Positions 17,985-26,178 of a DNA stretch of 64,000 bases are shown one piece after another; the stretch's first letter is position 1; every line of letters begins with the position of its first letter. Location of the stretch: assembly GCF_016618195.1 (NCBI RefSeq), contig NZ_CP067099.1, forward strand, positions 2,728,001-2,792,000, in the 5' to 3' direction. The translations under genes and the position numbers were made by a program. Below the pieces are notes generated by a model, which did not search any database, was not told the origin of the DNA, and worked only from the letters and a program-made list of their open reading frames with translations. The DNA comes from Providencia manganoxydans. GTDB taxonomy: Bacteria > Pseudomonadota > Gammaproteobacteria > Enterobacterales > Enterobacteriaceae.

Positions 17985-18021
17985 TATTGCAATTCAACCA
18001 GTCATGAACAAGGAAATTCTC

Positions 18022-18381
18022 ATGAAAAAATTGCTCCCTCTTGCTGCTCTCATTGCAAGCACGCTTTCATTTGCAACTTTTGCTGATACAACCCATTCCA
18101 TGCATATGTCTCCACCAGCAACTAATGAAATGCAAAAAGAGCTGAATCAATCAATGGATAAAATGCATTCAGATATGGCTAACAGTATGAATGAGCAAAA
18201 TGCAGATATCGCGTTCGCACAAGGGATGATCGCCCATCATTTAGGCGCAATTGATATGGCTAAGATTGAACTTAAATATGGCACAGATCCTGAAATGAGA
18301 AAACTAGCAGAAGAGATTATTAATGCTCAAGGCCCTGAAATAGAACAAATGCAAAAATGGTTAGAAAAGAATAAAAAATAA
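18022..18381 (+). CDS. Periplasmic DUF305 protein, probably copper-binding
   Basis: A 119-residue exported protein. The signal peptide (about 1-22, ending TFA) is followed by a Met/His-rich stretch (THSMHMSPP) and a DUF305 helical domain with the family motif GMIAHHLGAIDMAK (about 70-83). Relatives such as CopM bind copper in the periplasm. AAGGAAATTCTC before ATG 18022 decides the start. The gene lies directly behind a CueR-type promoter, so copper induction and a role in copper tolerance are strongly suggested, though not proven, by the sequence. Confidence 0.85.
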   Translation: MKKLLPLAALIASTLSFATFADTTHSMHMSPPATNEMQKELNQSMDKMHSDMANSMNEQNADIAFAQGMIAHHLGAIDMAKIELKYGTDPEMRKLAEEIINAQGPEIEQMQKWLEKNKK

Positions 18382-18420
18382 TTCCATGCGTGAGTCTCTA
18401 AAATTAGAGGCTAACCTCTT

Positions 18421-18545
18421 TATAATCTAAATAATTCGAGTTGCAGGTAGGCAAGGAAGCATAGATAAACGTTATGACTCAATGAGCGTCGCCTAGTCAT
18501 TTATACCTTAACGAAAAAACCTGCAACTTGAAGTATGAAGACTAG
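18421..18545. repeat. ERIC/IRU-like palindromic repeat
   Basis: It starts CTAAATAATTCGAGTTGCAG, continues GTAGGCAAGGAAGCATAGAT, and ends CCTGCAACTTGAAGTATGA, the ends of ERIC elements. It lies between converging genes. Confidence 0.7.
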
Positions 18546-18549
18546 ATGC

Positions 18550-19149
18550 TCAGGCTAAATTCACCGCAAATGGGTCATGACTCGCATCATCATTCCACAC
18601 ATATTCCATGCTCTTGATAATGGTTGAAGCTTGCTGTAAGCCATAGAAATCACTGACCACCTGTAATGACATATCAATACCTGCGCTTACTCCAGAAGAT
18701 GTATAAAACTTGTCATCTTTCACCCAACGCGCTTTCGGCTGCCAATTAACATTATTGTTAATCGAAGTTACCCATTCAAAAGCTAATTTATTGCTTGTAG
18801 CACTAAGGTCATTCAATAAATTTGTTGCCGCTAATAGCGCTGAACCAGTACAAACTGTCATACAGTATGAGGTGTATTCAACTTGTTGTTTCAACCAATA
18901 AATATACTCTTTATCTATTGCCAAAGGCCGAGTCCCTTGCCCTCCTGGAATCAACAAATATTTATATTGAGGATTGGTGACTTTCTCAGTTTCGATAGCC
19001 ACTCCCTGCGAACTGGTTTTTTTGTTACCTTCAGGCGAAATAAATTTCACCTTACAGTCTGGTAATCGGCCAAAAACCTCAACTGGCCCCATCACATCTA
19101 AGGTTTCAAAGCCATCGAATAAAACAATGCCTAAAGTTTCTATGTTCAT
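18550..19149 (-). CDS. DJ-1/PfpI family protein
   Basis: A 199-residue protein of the glutamine-amidotransferase-like DJ-1/PfpI fold. The conserved nucleophilic Cys100 lies in the elbow TVCTGSALLAA, with the supporting acidic residue in the MGPVEVFG segment (near Glu24) and LIPGGQG at 66-72. Relatives include isonitrile hydratases, chaperones and regulators; the fused AraC-type DNA-binding domain found in some is absent. GAGGTG just before ATG 19149 decides the start over an ATG at 19161. The gene stands alone, and the exact activity is unknown. Confidence 0.85.
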   Translation of the reverse strand: MNIETLGIVLFDGFETLDVMGPVEVFGRLPDCKVKFISPEGNKKTSSQGVAIETEKVTNPQYKYLLIPGGQGTRPLAIDKEYIYWLKQQVEYTSYCMTVCTGSALLAATNLLNDLSATSNKLAFEWVTSINNNVNWQPKARWVKDDKFYTSSGVSAGIDMSLQVVSDFYGLQQASTIIKSMEYVWNDDASHDPFAVNLA

Positions 19150-19281
19150 CAAACACCTCACTTACCAATTGATACTATAAATACTTCGAAGGTCAATTCC
19201 ATAATGAAAACAAGTAAACACAGATACGATACTGTAACGCAAGCGCTAGAACTTGAAATATAATGAATATAGATAAGGATA

Positions 19282-20052
19282 TTATTGTTGCTGGAGATAA
19301 TACTTATTCAACCACAAGATGAAATGTTCTAATTTAGATATAAATATATTCGTGTTATCTTGAGGTTGATAGCTTTCTTGCAAAAAATAGTGAATTTGCT
19401 CCTTACATTCAGGAAAAAGAGCCATAACGCGTTCAGCATACTCATTTAAACTTTCCGGCCAACTAGTATCATTATTATCATGTAAGATATTCGTTGAACG
19501 CAGTAATTTTCTGGCAGCTGCACGCTGTATTAATCTTCGTTTGTTCGCATCTGCCGTATTTTTTAATTCATCAATATACTGTGTTAGCACGTCAACAAAA
19601 TCGCCATTAACCGCAATAGCAATGTCTTTGGAAGGTAAAAAAGGGGCAAAACGTAGACTTAAATCGTCACCAAACACACAGCGACAATGGTGCTTTAGCC
19701 AATACCCCCAACTAAACTGATTACATTCATCAATAACATCCGCCAGTATGCCAATATCAAAATCAATTTTACTGACAATATCATGCATTTTTTCTAAATA
19801 TGAGTGCGCCTCATTTAATTGTCTCTGTTCAGTTTCATTAAGTTTTTGAGTAAGAATCAGGCATAGATCGAGATCTGAGCGATACTGAACTGCTTGCCCT
19901 TTTGCGACACTACCATAGACATATATGCTATGTAATCGATTATTCAAACTAAGTTTAAGATGAGCGATGACATCGTCAATCACTTGCTTAAATTGTGCTT
20001 GATACTCAACTGGAGCTAACGTTGTTATCCTACCTTGCCAGTCTATAGCCAT
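19282..20052 (-). CDS. Nucleotidyltransferase-domain protein (MNT/AadA-like fold)
   Basis: A 256-residue protein whose N-terminal half is a polymerase-beta-type nucleotidyltransferase domain. Gly47-Ser48 lies in VYGSVAKG, and the metal-binding Asp60 and Asp62 in SDLDL. The C-terminal half (about 145-256) is helical, resembling the HEPN-like or substrate-binding part of aminoglycoside nucleotidyltransferases, with TQYIDELKN and RAAARKLLRST. Proteins of this shape transfer AMP to small molecules, antibiotics or proteins. No known resistance gene is recognised. It is monocistronic and unlinked to a toxin partner, so its role is open. Confidence 0.75.
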   Translation of the reverse strand: MAIDWQGRITTLAPVEYQAQFKQVIDDVIAHLKLSLNNRLHSIYVYGSVAKGQAVQYRSDLDLCLILTQKLNETEQRQLNEAHSYLEKMHDIVSKIDFDIGILADVIDECNQFSWGYWLKHHCRCVFGDDLSLRFAPFLPSKDIAIAVNGDFVDVLTQYIDELKNTADANKRRLIQRAAARKLLRSTNILHDNNDTSWPESLNEYAERVMALFPECKEQIHYFLQESYQPQDNTNIFISKLEHFILWLNKYYLQQQ

Positions 20053-20169
20053 AATAACCTGTATTGTTTTGCAGCAATATGAGAATGCAATTATACGGAT
20101 AAAGCCATTGTAGCTTATAAATTACAGATAAAAAGTAGTACGTTAGGTCTTTTATAAGAGGAGAAAACC

Positions 20170-20538
20170 ATGAGATTTATAGCGATCGACCATGTTCATA
20201 TTTATGTTGATGACCTTGATGAAGCCATTCAGTGGTATAAAAATATACTCTCTTTTGAAATAACCCCACGTTTTAAATTTTGGTTTGAGCAAGGCGGCCC
20301 TTTAGTAATCAACAATGGTGATGCTTATTTATCTCTATTTAAAAGAACAACGCAAAATAGAGGAAACACAGTAGCATTTAGTGTTGATAGAACCAGCTTC
20401 TTGCAGTTCAAAGAGCATCTAACAAGTTATAATGTTCCAATTTCAGTTATCGACCACGAGGTGTCTTTATCAGTCTACTTCACCGATCCCTACGATAATA
20501 AATATGAAATTACAACTTACGACTATTTTGAGTTGTAG
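20170..20538 (+). CDS. VOC-family (glyoxalase/bleomycin-resistance-like) protein
   Basis: A 122-residue single VOC domain with likely metal-site residues His8 (IDHVHIYVDD) at the first strand and a Glu in YEITTYDY at the last, plus the DPYDNKYE loop typical of lactoylglutathione-lyase-like proteins. AGAGGAGAAAACC gives a strong ribosome site before ATG 20170. It is monocistronic. Members act as isomerases, lyases or antibiotic-binding proteins, and the sequence does not say which. It ends 10 bases before the first repeat of the CRISPR array, with no functional link evident. Confidence 0.75.
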   Translation: MRFIAIDHVHIYVDDLDEAIQWYKNILSFEITPRFKFWFEQGGPLVINNGDAYLSLFKRTTQNRGNTVAFSVDRTSFLQFKEHLTSYNVPISVIDHEVSLSVYFTDPYDNKYEITTYDYFEL

Positions 20539-20547
20539 TATTAAAAA

Positions 20548-20754
20548 ATTTTAAGCTGCTTATATGGCAGTGAACTTGGGGCTCTATCTCTCAGCTTCCC
20601 TATACTTTTCTAAGCTGCCTATACGGCAGTGAACGGTAAGTGCAGAGATGTCATTTTTCTTATAGCTTTCTAAGCTGCTTATACGGCAGTGAACGCTTTT
20701 AATTTGCGATACCAGTAATCTGTATTTTTCTAAGCTGCCTATACGGCAGTGAAC
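20548..20754 (-). CRISPR. Orphan type I-F CRISPR array, four repeats and three spacers
   Basis: Four 28-bp repeats lie at 20548-20575, 20607-20634, 20667-20694 and 20727-20754, separated by spacers of 31, 32 and 32 bases. Read on the - strand they begin GTTCACTGCCGTATAGGCAG and end CTTAGAAA, the type I-F consensus with its CTGCC/GGCAG stem. The repeat at the low-coordinate end is degenerate (changes at its outer bases and in the loop), marking it as leader-distal. The AT-rich leader should therefore be at 20755-20900, with transcription on the - strand. No cas gene lies in the window. Confidence 0.93.
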
Positions 20755-21100
20755 TATAGACTACCATAAAAAATAATCTTGATAACAATAAGTTATCTCA
20801 AAATAGTCAAAAATATCTTATTTTCCCACTCTTTATTTAACTTATTATTTTAAATAACTATTTTTCATCTTGAAAAATAGAAGGTAAAAATACATAAGAT
20901 CATAGGTACATGAAGAGTAATATTTTAATTTGATAGCAAGTAAAGAGTGCGTCAGTTGTCACTGAATAAAAAATAATAAATAAAAACTTTGAATGTAAAA
21001 TTCACATTCAGATTTGATATATGAAAGAATGATGAAGCTTGAATACTGTAATGATGAACAGTGCCGTCACTTTTGATTTTCAGCGACAAATTCCAGATGC
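20755..21100. other. CRISPR leader and AT-rich intergenic sequence
   Basis: No gene is seen. The first 100-150 bases are very AT-rich and are the expected leader of the adjacent array. The rest has no motif I can support. Confidence 0.5.
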
Positions 21101-21124
21101 AAAAAATCCACCTATTAGGTGGCT
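21101..21124 (-). terminator. Terminator of the tRNA operon
   Basis: On the - strand, GCCACCT-AAT-AGGTGG is followed by ATTTTTT, about 45 bases beyond the tRNA-Leu 3' end. Confidence 0.85.
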
Positions 21125-21166
21125 TTTTCTTTCCCTAACCCGTTGTTATTCAACGCGGTTTTTATT

Positions 21167-21253
21167 TGGTGCCCAGGGCGGGACTTGAACCCGCACAGCC
21201 TAAAGGCCGAGGGATTTTAAATCCCTTGTGTCTACCGATTTCACCACCTGGGC
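21167..21253 (-). tRNA. leuZ: tRNA-Leu (anticodon UAA)
   Basis: The 87-base sequence on the - strand begins GCCCAGGTGGTGAAATCGG and ends with encoded CCA. The anticodon TAA lies in GGATTTAAAATCC, and there is a long variable arm as expected for a class II tRNA. It is third in the order Gly-Cys-Leu, as in E. coli glyW-cysT-leuZ. Confidence 0.97.
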
Positions 21254-21261
21254 TAAATTTT

Positions 21262-21335
21262 TGGAGGCGCGTCCCGGAGTCGAACCGAGCTACACGGATT
21301 TGCAATCCGGTGCATAACCGCTTTGCTAACGCGCC
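21262..21335 (-). tRNA. cysT: tRNA-Cys (anticodon GCA)
   Basis: 74 bases including encoded CCA. The acceptor stem is GGCGCGT/ACGCGCC and the anticodon GCA lies in CCGGATTGCAAATCCG. It is eight bases from tRNA-Leu and co-transcribed. Confidence 0.97.
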
Positions 21336-21361
21336 TTCTTGTTCAATCTCACTGCTGAGAT

Positions 21362-21437
<76 letters not shown>

Positions 21438-21599
21438 CTTAAACTATCTTTTCCAAACTGGCTGATTTACTTATTTTTTTTCGTAAACCTCGTTGCCGTT
21501 CGATGCGTTGCATTCTACTGATTTCACATTTTGAGTCAACACAATTATTTAAAAAAATCACTTAAATCTGTTCGTTCGCTGTTTTTTCAATCATTTCGA

Positions 21600-22148
21600 T
21601 CAAGCTTCGCTCAAATCTGCCCATGCAGCCCTCAAATATTGATACATTGACCAGAATGTTAAGATGGCGGCAATGTACAATAATGCGATCGCAAGATTCT
21701 CAATCAGTAAATTTGGGCGCCATAACAAACCAACCAATGACATCATTTGAGCCGTCGTTTTAAATTTGCCAATCCAAGAAACAGCTACACTGCTTCTTTT
21801 GCCTATTTCGGCCATCCACTCTCTCAGTGATGAAATGATAATTTCGCGGGCTATCATTGTTGCAGCAGGTAAAGTCACATACCAAACATCAAAGCTTTCG
21901 GTCACCAACACTAATGCGGTCGCCACCATAACTTTATCGGCGACAGGATCAAGAAATGCCCCAAACTTCGTCGTTTGCTTCCAGAGCCTTGCCAGATAGC
22001 CGTCAAACCAGTCTGTGACCGCAGCGACAACAAAAATCAATGCGCACACGAAAGGCCCCCAGCTTACTGGTAAATAGAAAGCCAGCACAAAGAATGGTAT
22101 CAAGATGACGCGAAACAAGGTCAACCACGTAGGAATATTTAATTTCAT
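21600..22148 (-). CDS. pgsA: CDP-diacylglycerol--glycerol-3-phosphate 3-phosphatidyltransferase
   Basis: A 182-residue inner-membrane enzyme that makes phosphatidylglycerol phosphate, the committed step to phosphatidylglycerol and cardiolipin. The CDP-alcohol phosphotransferase motif D-G-x2-A-R-x8-G-x3-D-x3-D is visible as [20 protein letters not shown] followed by LDPVADK. Four or so hydrophobic segments are present. The start at ATG 22148 ([16 protein letters not shown]) gives the same length as E. coli PgsA; the frame is open further upstream, but that would add nine non-conserved residues. It lies between uvrC and the tRNA genes, as in E. coli. Confidence 0.97.
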   Translation of the reverse strand: MKLNIPTWLTLFRVILIPFFVLAFYLPVSWGPFVCALIFVVAAVTDWFDGYLARLWKQTTKFGAFLDPVADKVMVATALVLVTESFDVWYVTLPAATMIAREIIISSLREWMAEIGKRSSVAVSWIGKFKTTAQMMSLVGLLWRPNLLIENLAIALLYIAAILTFWSMYQYLRAAWADLSEA

Positions 22149-22205
22149 CATACTTAGTAACTTTTTGACCAAAATGGATTTTATAAGTATGGTGCCCTAA
22201 GACAC

Positions 22206-24038
22206 CTAGTGTTTCAATGCATTATAAATCTTTTCTGCTAGCGCGTATGAGATCGAGGGCACTTTTGCAATCTCTTCTATACTTGCATTTTTTAAAGGCT
22301 GTAAGCCGCCCATATATTTTAGCAACATTTGGCGACGCTTTGGCCCTACTCCCTCTATTGATTCTAATGCACTGGTATTTTTAACTTTAGCCCGTCGCTG
22401 ACGGTGGCCAGTGATCGCATGATTATGCGATTCGTCTCGAATATGTTGGATCACATGTAATGCTGGTGAGTCTGCTGGTAAGGCGATACCTTCCCCCTCA
22501 GGTTTAAAAAAGAGTGTCTCTAGGCCTGCTTTACGATCGCTTCCTTTAGCAACGCCAATCAATAAAGGTCGGTTTTTATCCCAATCCACTTCAAGTGAAT
22601 CAAAAACGTCTTTTGCCTGCCCCAATTGGCCTTTACCACCATCAATAAAAATAATATCAGGCACTTTGCTTTCATCTAGATGTTTACCATAACGGCGTGT
22701 TAATACCTGATGCATTGCCGCATAATCATCACCTGGAGTGATGCCAGTGATGTTATAACGCCGATATTCCGCTTTTACTGGCCCGTTTTTATCAAAAACG
22801 ACACAAGATGCGACCGTTTGCTCCCCCATGGTATGTGAAATATCAAAGCACTCCATACGAGATATTGAATCCAGTTCAACTATTTTGGCTAATGATGCCA
22901 TACGTTGATGAATGGTTGATTGCTGAGCCAATTTAGTCAGCAATGCCGTGGATGCATTGGTTCGTGCTAATTTTAGATAACGAGCTCTCGCTCCTCGAGG
23001 CTGCGTTTGGATTTGGATTTTTCGCCCTGCAACCTGTGATAATGAATCGGCTAATAGTTCTTTTTCAGGTAATGCAAAATCCAATAAAATCTCACCCGGT
23101 AATGTCCGGTTTTCACTGCCCTGCAAATAAAATTGTCCAAGAAATGTTTGTACAACTTCTTCTAATAAAGTCCCGGCTGGAATTCTGGGATAATAGCTGC
23201 GACTTCCGAGTACTTTTCCTTGGCGAATAAATAAGACGTGTATACAGGCCAGTCCTGACTCAAAAGCGACACCGATAACATCAAGGTCATCACTATCACC
23301 AGAAACATATTGTTGCTCAGTAACCGCTCTTACCGCCTGTATTTGATCACGAAAACGAGCCGCTTCTTCAAAGCGTAGTTCTTGACTAGCTTTTTCCATT
23401 CGTTCAATCAATCCAGTTAAAACTTGCTGATCTTTACCGGTTAAGAATAAGCGCACATAATTAACTTGTTGTTCGTACTCTTCATCACTAACTAAACCTT
23501 TAACACAAGGGCCTAAACAACGCCCTATTTGATATTGTAGGCAAGGCCTTGAACGATTTTTATAAACACTGTCTTCACATTGCCTGATTGGAAACAGTTT
23601 TTGCATCAGCGCGAGTGTTTCCCTCACAGCATAGGAGTTAGGGAATGGCCCAAAGTATTCCCCCTTTGCATGCTTAGCACCACGATGCATGGATAATCTA
23701 GGGTGAGTCTCTTTGCTTAAAAAGATATAAGGGTATGACTTATCATCTCGTAGTAAAACATTATAACGAGGCTGATACAGCTTGATGTAGTTGTGCTCAA
23801 GCAGCAAGGCTTCTGTTTCTGTATGAGTAACGGTCACGTCAATAGAAGCAATATTTTTTACTAACTGCTCGGTTTTACGACTACTGACAGTGACTCGAAA
23901 ATAACTGGAAAGGCGTTTTTTAAGATCTTTTGCTTTACCTACATAAATCACCGTTCCCCCAGCGTCATACATACGATAGACACCAGGTTGGTTAGTGACT
24001 GTTTTTAAAAAAGCTTTTGGTTCAAACTGTTCTGACAC
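22206..24038 (-). CDS. uvrC: Excinuclease ABC subunit C
   Basis: A 610-residue nucleotide-excision-repair nuclease, the same length as in E. coli. The N-terminal GIY-YIG domain ([20 protein letters not shown], about 19-38) cuts 3' of the lesion. A Cys-rich segment ([17 protein letters not shown]) and a UvrB-binding UVR motif (about 204-239) follow. The RNase-H-like domain ([17 protein letters not shown], later IDGGKGQL) cuts on the 5' side, and the C-terminal helix-hairpin-helix pair ([16 protein letters not shown]) completes the protein. Its 5' end overlaps the uvrY 3' end by 34 bases, implying co-transcription. Confidence 0.98.
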   Translation of the reverse strand: MSEQFEPKAFLKTVTNQPGVYRMYDAGGTVIYVGKAKDLKKRLSSYFRVTVSSRKTEQLVKNIASIDVTVTHTETEALLLEHNYIKLYQPRYNVLLRDDKSYPYIFLSKETHPRLSMHRGAKHAKGEYFGPFPNSYAVRETLALMQKLFPIRQCEDSVYKNRSRPCLQYQIGRCLGPCVKGLVSDEEYEQQVNYVRLFLTGKDQQVLTGLIERMEKASQELRFEEAARFRDQIQAVRAVTEQQYVSGDSDDLDVIGVAFESGLACIHVLFIRQGKVLGSRSYYPRIPAGTLLEEVVQTFLGQFYLQGSENRTLPGEILLDFALPEKELLADSLSQVAGRKIQIQTQPRGARARYLKLARTNASTALLTKLAQQSTIHQRMASLAKIVELDSISRMECFDISHTMGEQTVASCVVFDKNGPVKAEYRRYNITGITPGDDYAAMHQVLTRRYGKHLDESKVPDIIFIDGGKGQLGQAKDVFDSLEVDWDKNRPLLIGVAKGSDRKAGLETLFFKPEGEGIALPADSPALHVIQHIRDESHNHAITGHRQRRAKVKNTSALESIEGVGPKRRQMLLKYMGGLQPLKNASIEEIAKVPSISYALAEKIYNALKH

Positions 24039-24691
24039 CCTGATACACCCTGTTTGGTTACAATCAACCCATTACTGATAGCGATATGAGTTAATTCTAC
24101 ATCACTACGGATATTAAGTTTACCAAACATTCTATATCGATAGGTATTTACTGTTTTAGGACTCAATGCCAACATCTGAGCGATCTGCTTTATTGAAATG
24201 CCTTGAGTAATAAATAGCATAATTTCGAGCTCTCGCGTTGATAATAAATCATATAGATCAGCTTGCTCGTTCTGATCAATACGTTTTAGAGCTATCGTTT
24301 GTGCAATATCCGGTGAAATGATTTTGCTGCGAGCATTAACGACTTGTATTGCTTCAACAAGCTCATCTGCATCAATTTTCGCACTTAGAATGCCACGAAT
24401 GCCGATATCAAGCGCCTTCAATAAAAAGGCATAATAGCGGTGAATATTATAGATAATGATCCCTACATCAGGTTGAGTGCGTCTTAGTGTTTGTAATGTT
24501 TTTAGTGACTCGAAATGGCAATTATCACTATTAATTAATATAACACTAGCCTTCTGCTGCCGATTCCATGTAATGGCTTGTTCGATAAAAGGGAATGAAG
24601 CAACAATACTACATCGTTTATGGCGGTTAAATATTGCCTCAAGTCCACGAATTAAAATATTATTATCATCAATGATTGCTATATTAATCAT
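24005..24691 (-). CDS. uvrY: UvrY/SirA-type response regulator with degenerate receiver
   Basis: A 228-residue NarL/FixJ-family regulator in the conserved place upstream of uvrC. In E. coli UvrY is the partner of BarA and activates the csr small RNAs. The C-terminal LuxR-type HTH (about 150-205, [27 protein letters not shown]) is nearly identical to E. coli. The receiver aligns without gaps but carries Asn at the phosphoacceptor Asp54 (VILINSD), Asn in place of the conserved Thr at 82, and Ala at Lys104 (Lys moved to 105). The acidic pair Asp8-Asp9 remains. It therefore looks unable to be phosphorylated in the usual way. The DNA-binding part appears functional. The E. coli comparison is from memory. 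Confidence 0.9.
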   Translation of the reverse strand: MINIAIIDDNNILIRGLEAIFNRHKRCSIVASFPFIEQAITWNRQQKASVILINSDNCHFESLKTLQTLRRTQPDVGIIIYNIHRYYAFLLKALDIGIRGILSAKIDADELVEAIQVVNARSKIISPDIAQTIALKRIDQNEQADLYDLLSTRELEIMLFITQGISIKQIAQMLALSPKTVNTYRYRMFGKLNIRSDVELTHIAISNGLIVTKQGVSGCQNSLNQKLF

Positions 24692-24859
24692 TTTCCATCC
24701 TATACTTTATGACAATTTTATCTCCAAAACTCTTCATAAATAACAAGTTCCGAATATAAAATAAAGTATTTTAAATTAACGATGACCTGATAGATTTAAT
24801 AATAAACAGATAGATAAACAAATAAAATTAGTTGTTATATATCATTTAACCCATAAATT

Positions 24860-24887
24860 AAATGACCATGCATACACATGGTCATTT
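24860..24887. terminator. Stem-loop downstream of pepT
   Basis: AAATGACCATG and CATGGTCATTT form an 11-bp stem with a 6-base loop, 29 bases beyond the pepT stop. Flanks are AT-rich without a clean T-run. Confidence 0.55.
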
Positions 24888-24915
24888 GATAATTATAAAA
24901 TTAAAAATAATAAAA

Positions 24916-26148
24916 TTATTTTTGCCCTACTAAACGACAAATGGTTTCAGAAACTAAATAGCTTTTTTCAAACGAGCTGAGTGGTAAAAACTCAAATTTA
25001 GAATGAAAATTTAATGCGCCTGTAAAGTAGTTAGGTGTCAAAACACCTCTCGCTGACAGTGCCGAGCCATCTGTGCCACCACGCATTGGAATAACGTTTG
25101 GTTCAACATTTTGGATCTTTAATGCGTCAAAAATTAAATCGATGGCAGTGCGGTCATCCCCCAATGAATCGCTAATATTGCTATATACATCAACAATATT
25201 GAATTCAATTTTTGCTTTTGGATGGCGTGCTTTAATCAATTCTACGACTTCGCCGATATAACGCTTACGTGCCTCATAGCTATTACGATCAAAATCACGA
25301 ATTGCCATTTTAATTTTGGCATTATCTGGATTTGCAATGAGATCAGTCACATAAAAGTAACCTTCGCGATGCTCCGTGTGTTCAGGGGTATCAAAACGAT
25401 CAAAGCAGCCAATAAAGTCATGCGCAACGCGGATCGGGTTAACTAACACATTTTTTGCTGACATTGGATGTGCAGTGATCCCTTTAATCGTTATATCAAT
25501 AGAAGCAGCATTGAAGGTTTCATAAACGACTTCACCTAGCGCGCAGCAGTCTATCGTATAAGCGAAGTCGACCTTAAAGCGGGATAAGTCCATAATTTTG
25601 GAGCCCCGTAGGCCAATTTCCTCATCAGGAACAAAAGCGACATAGATATCACCACAGTCGAAATCAGCATTCTGTAGTTTATCCATTAGCTCCATGACAA
25701 CCGTAACTGCGGCTTTATTATCAGCGCCAAGTACACTGGTTCCATCACTAAAAATGATCTCTTCTCCTACATAAGGAGCGGCTTCTGGATGCTCTTCAGT
25801 TTTAAACCAGACCTCTTCTTGTGCATTCAAACACAGGTCTTTTCCTTCATATTTTAAAGTCTGAGGTTTGATAACTGGGGATAATCCCACATCAACCGTA
25901 TCCAAATGGGTAACAAAACCAATTTTAGGTGCAGATGGTTTGTTGCCCGGACGGAGTGCATATAGGATCGCATGATCATCAATATAAATATCTTTAAGGC
26001 CGTAGCTTTCTAGCTCTTTAGCGAGGAGTTTTGCTAGTTCACGTTGTCCTTCGGTGCTCGGCACAAACGTTGCTGAAGCATCGCTTTGGCTTTCGATAGC
26101 AAGATAGCGGAAAAAACGTTGTTCTAGCTGTTTACCTAATTGATTCAT
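24916..26148 (-). CDS. pepT: Peptidase T (tripeptide aminopeptidase)
   Basis: A 410-residue cytoplasmic M20B metallopeptidase that removes N-terminal residues from tripeptides. Zinc-site and catalytic residues are visible in order: THLDTVD (His/Asp near 80-82), GADNKAA (Asp near 142), PDEEIG (Glu-Glu near 175), TIDCCALGE (Asp near 198) and NFHSKFE (His near 380). The length matches E. coli PepT (408). ATG 26148 with AAGGAA upstream is the start. It lies 30 bases downstream of the AbgT-family gene in the same direction, so transport and hydrolysis of a peptide-like compound may be coupled. Confidence 0.95.
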   Translation of the reverse strand: MNQLGKQLEQRFFRYLAIESQSDASATFVPSTEGQRELAKLLAKELESYGLKDIYIDDHAILYALRPGNKPSAPKIGFVTHLDTVDVGLSPVIKPQTLKYEGKDLCLNAQEEVWFKTEEHPEAAPYVGEEIIFSDGTSVLGADNKAAVTVVMELMDKLQNADFDCGDIYVAFVPDEEIGLRGSKIMDLSRFKVDFAYTIDCCALGEVVYETFNAASIDITIKGITAHPMSAKNVLVNPIRVAHDFIGCFDRFDTPEHTEHREGYFYVTDLIANPDNAKIKMAIRDFDRNSYEARKRYIGEVVELIKARHPKAKIEFNIVDVYSNISDSLGDDRTAIDLIFDALKIQNVEPNVIPMRGGTDGSALSARGVLTPNYFTGALNFHSKFEFLPLSSFEKSYLVSETICRLVGQK

Positions 26149-26178
26149 TTTCTATTCCTTTTTACTCAGTCCAGCAAA

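Noticed and set aside
17980..18021. Upstream ATG that would lengthen the DUF305 protein by 14 residues
   Set aside because: It falls within the -10 element of the CueR-type promoter and lacks a ribosome site; ATG 18022 has AAGGA and starts the signal peptide.
19282..20052. Toxin-antitoxin (MNT-HEPN) module
   Set aside because: The nucleotidyltransferase gene stands alone; no separate HEPN-domain gene is adjacent.
20548..20754. Functional CRISPR-Cas locus
   Set aside because: No cas1, cas3 or csy genes occur anywhere in the window; only the array can be supported.
23452..23727. Extra open frames inside uvrC
   Set aside because: Shadow frames on a fully conserved essential repair gene.
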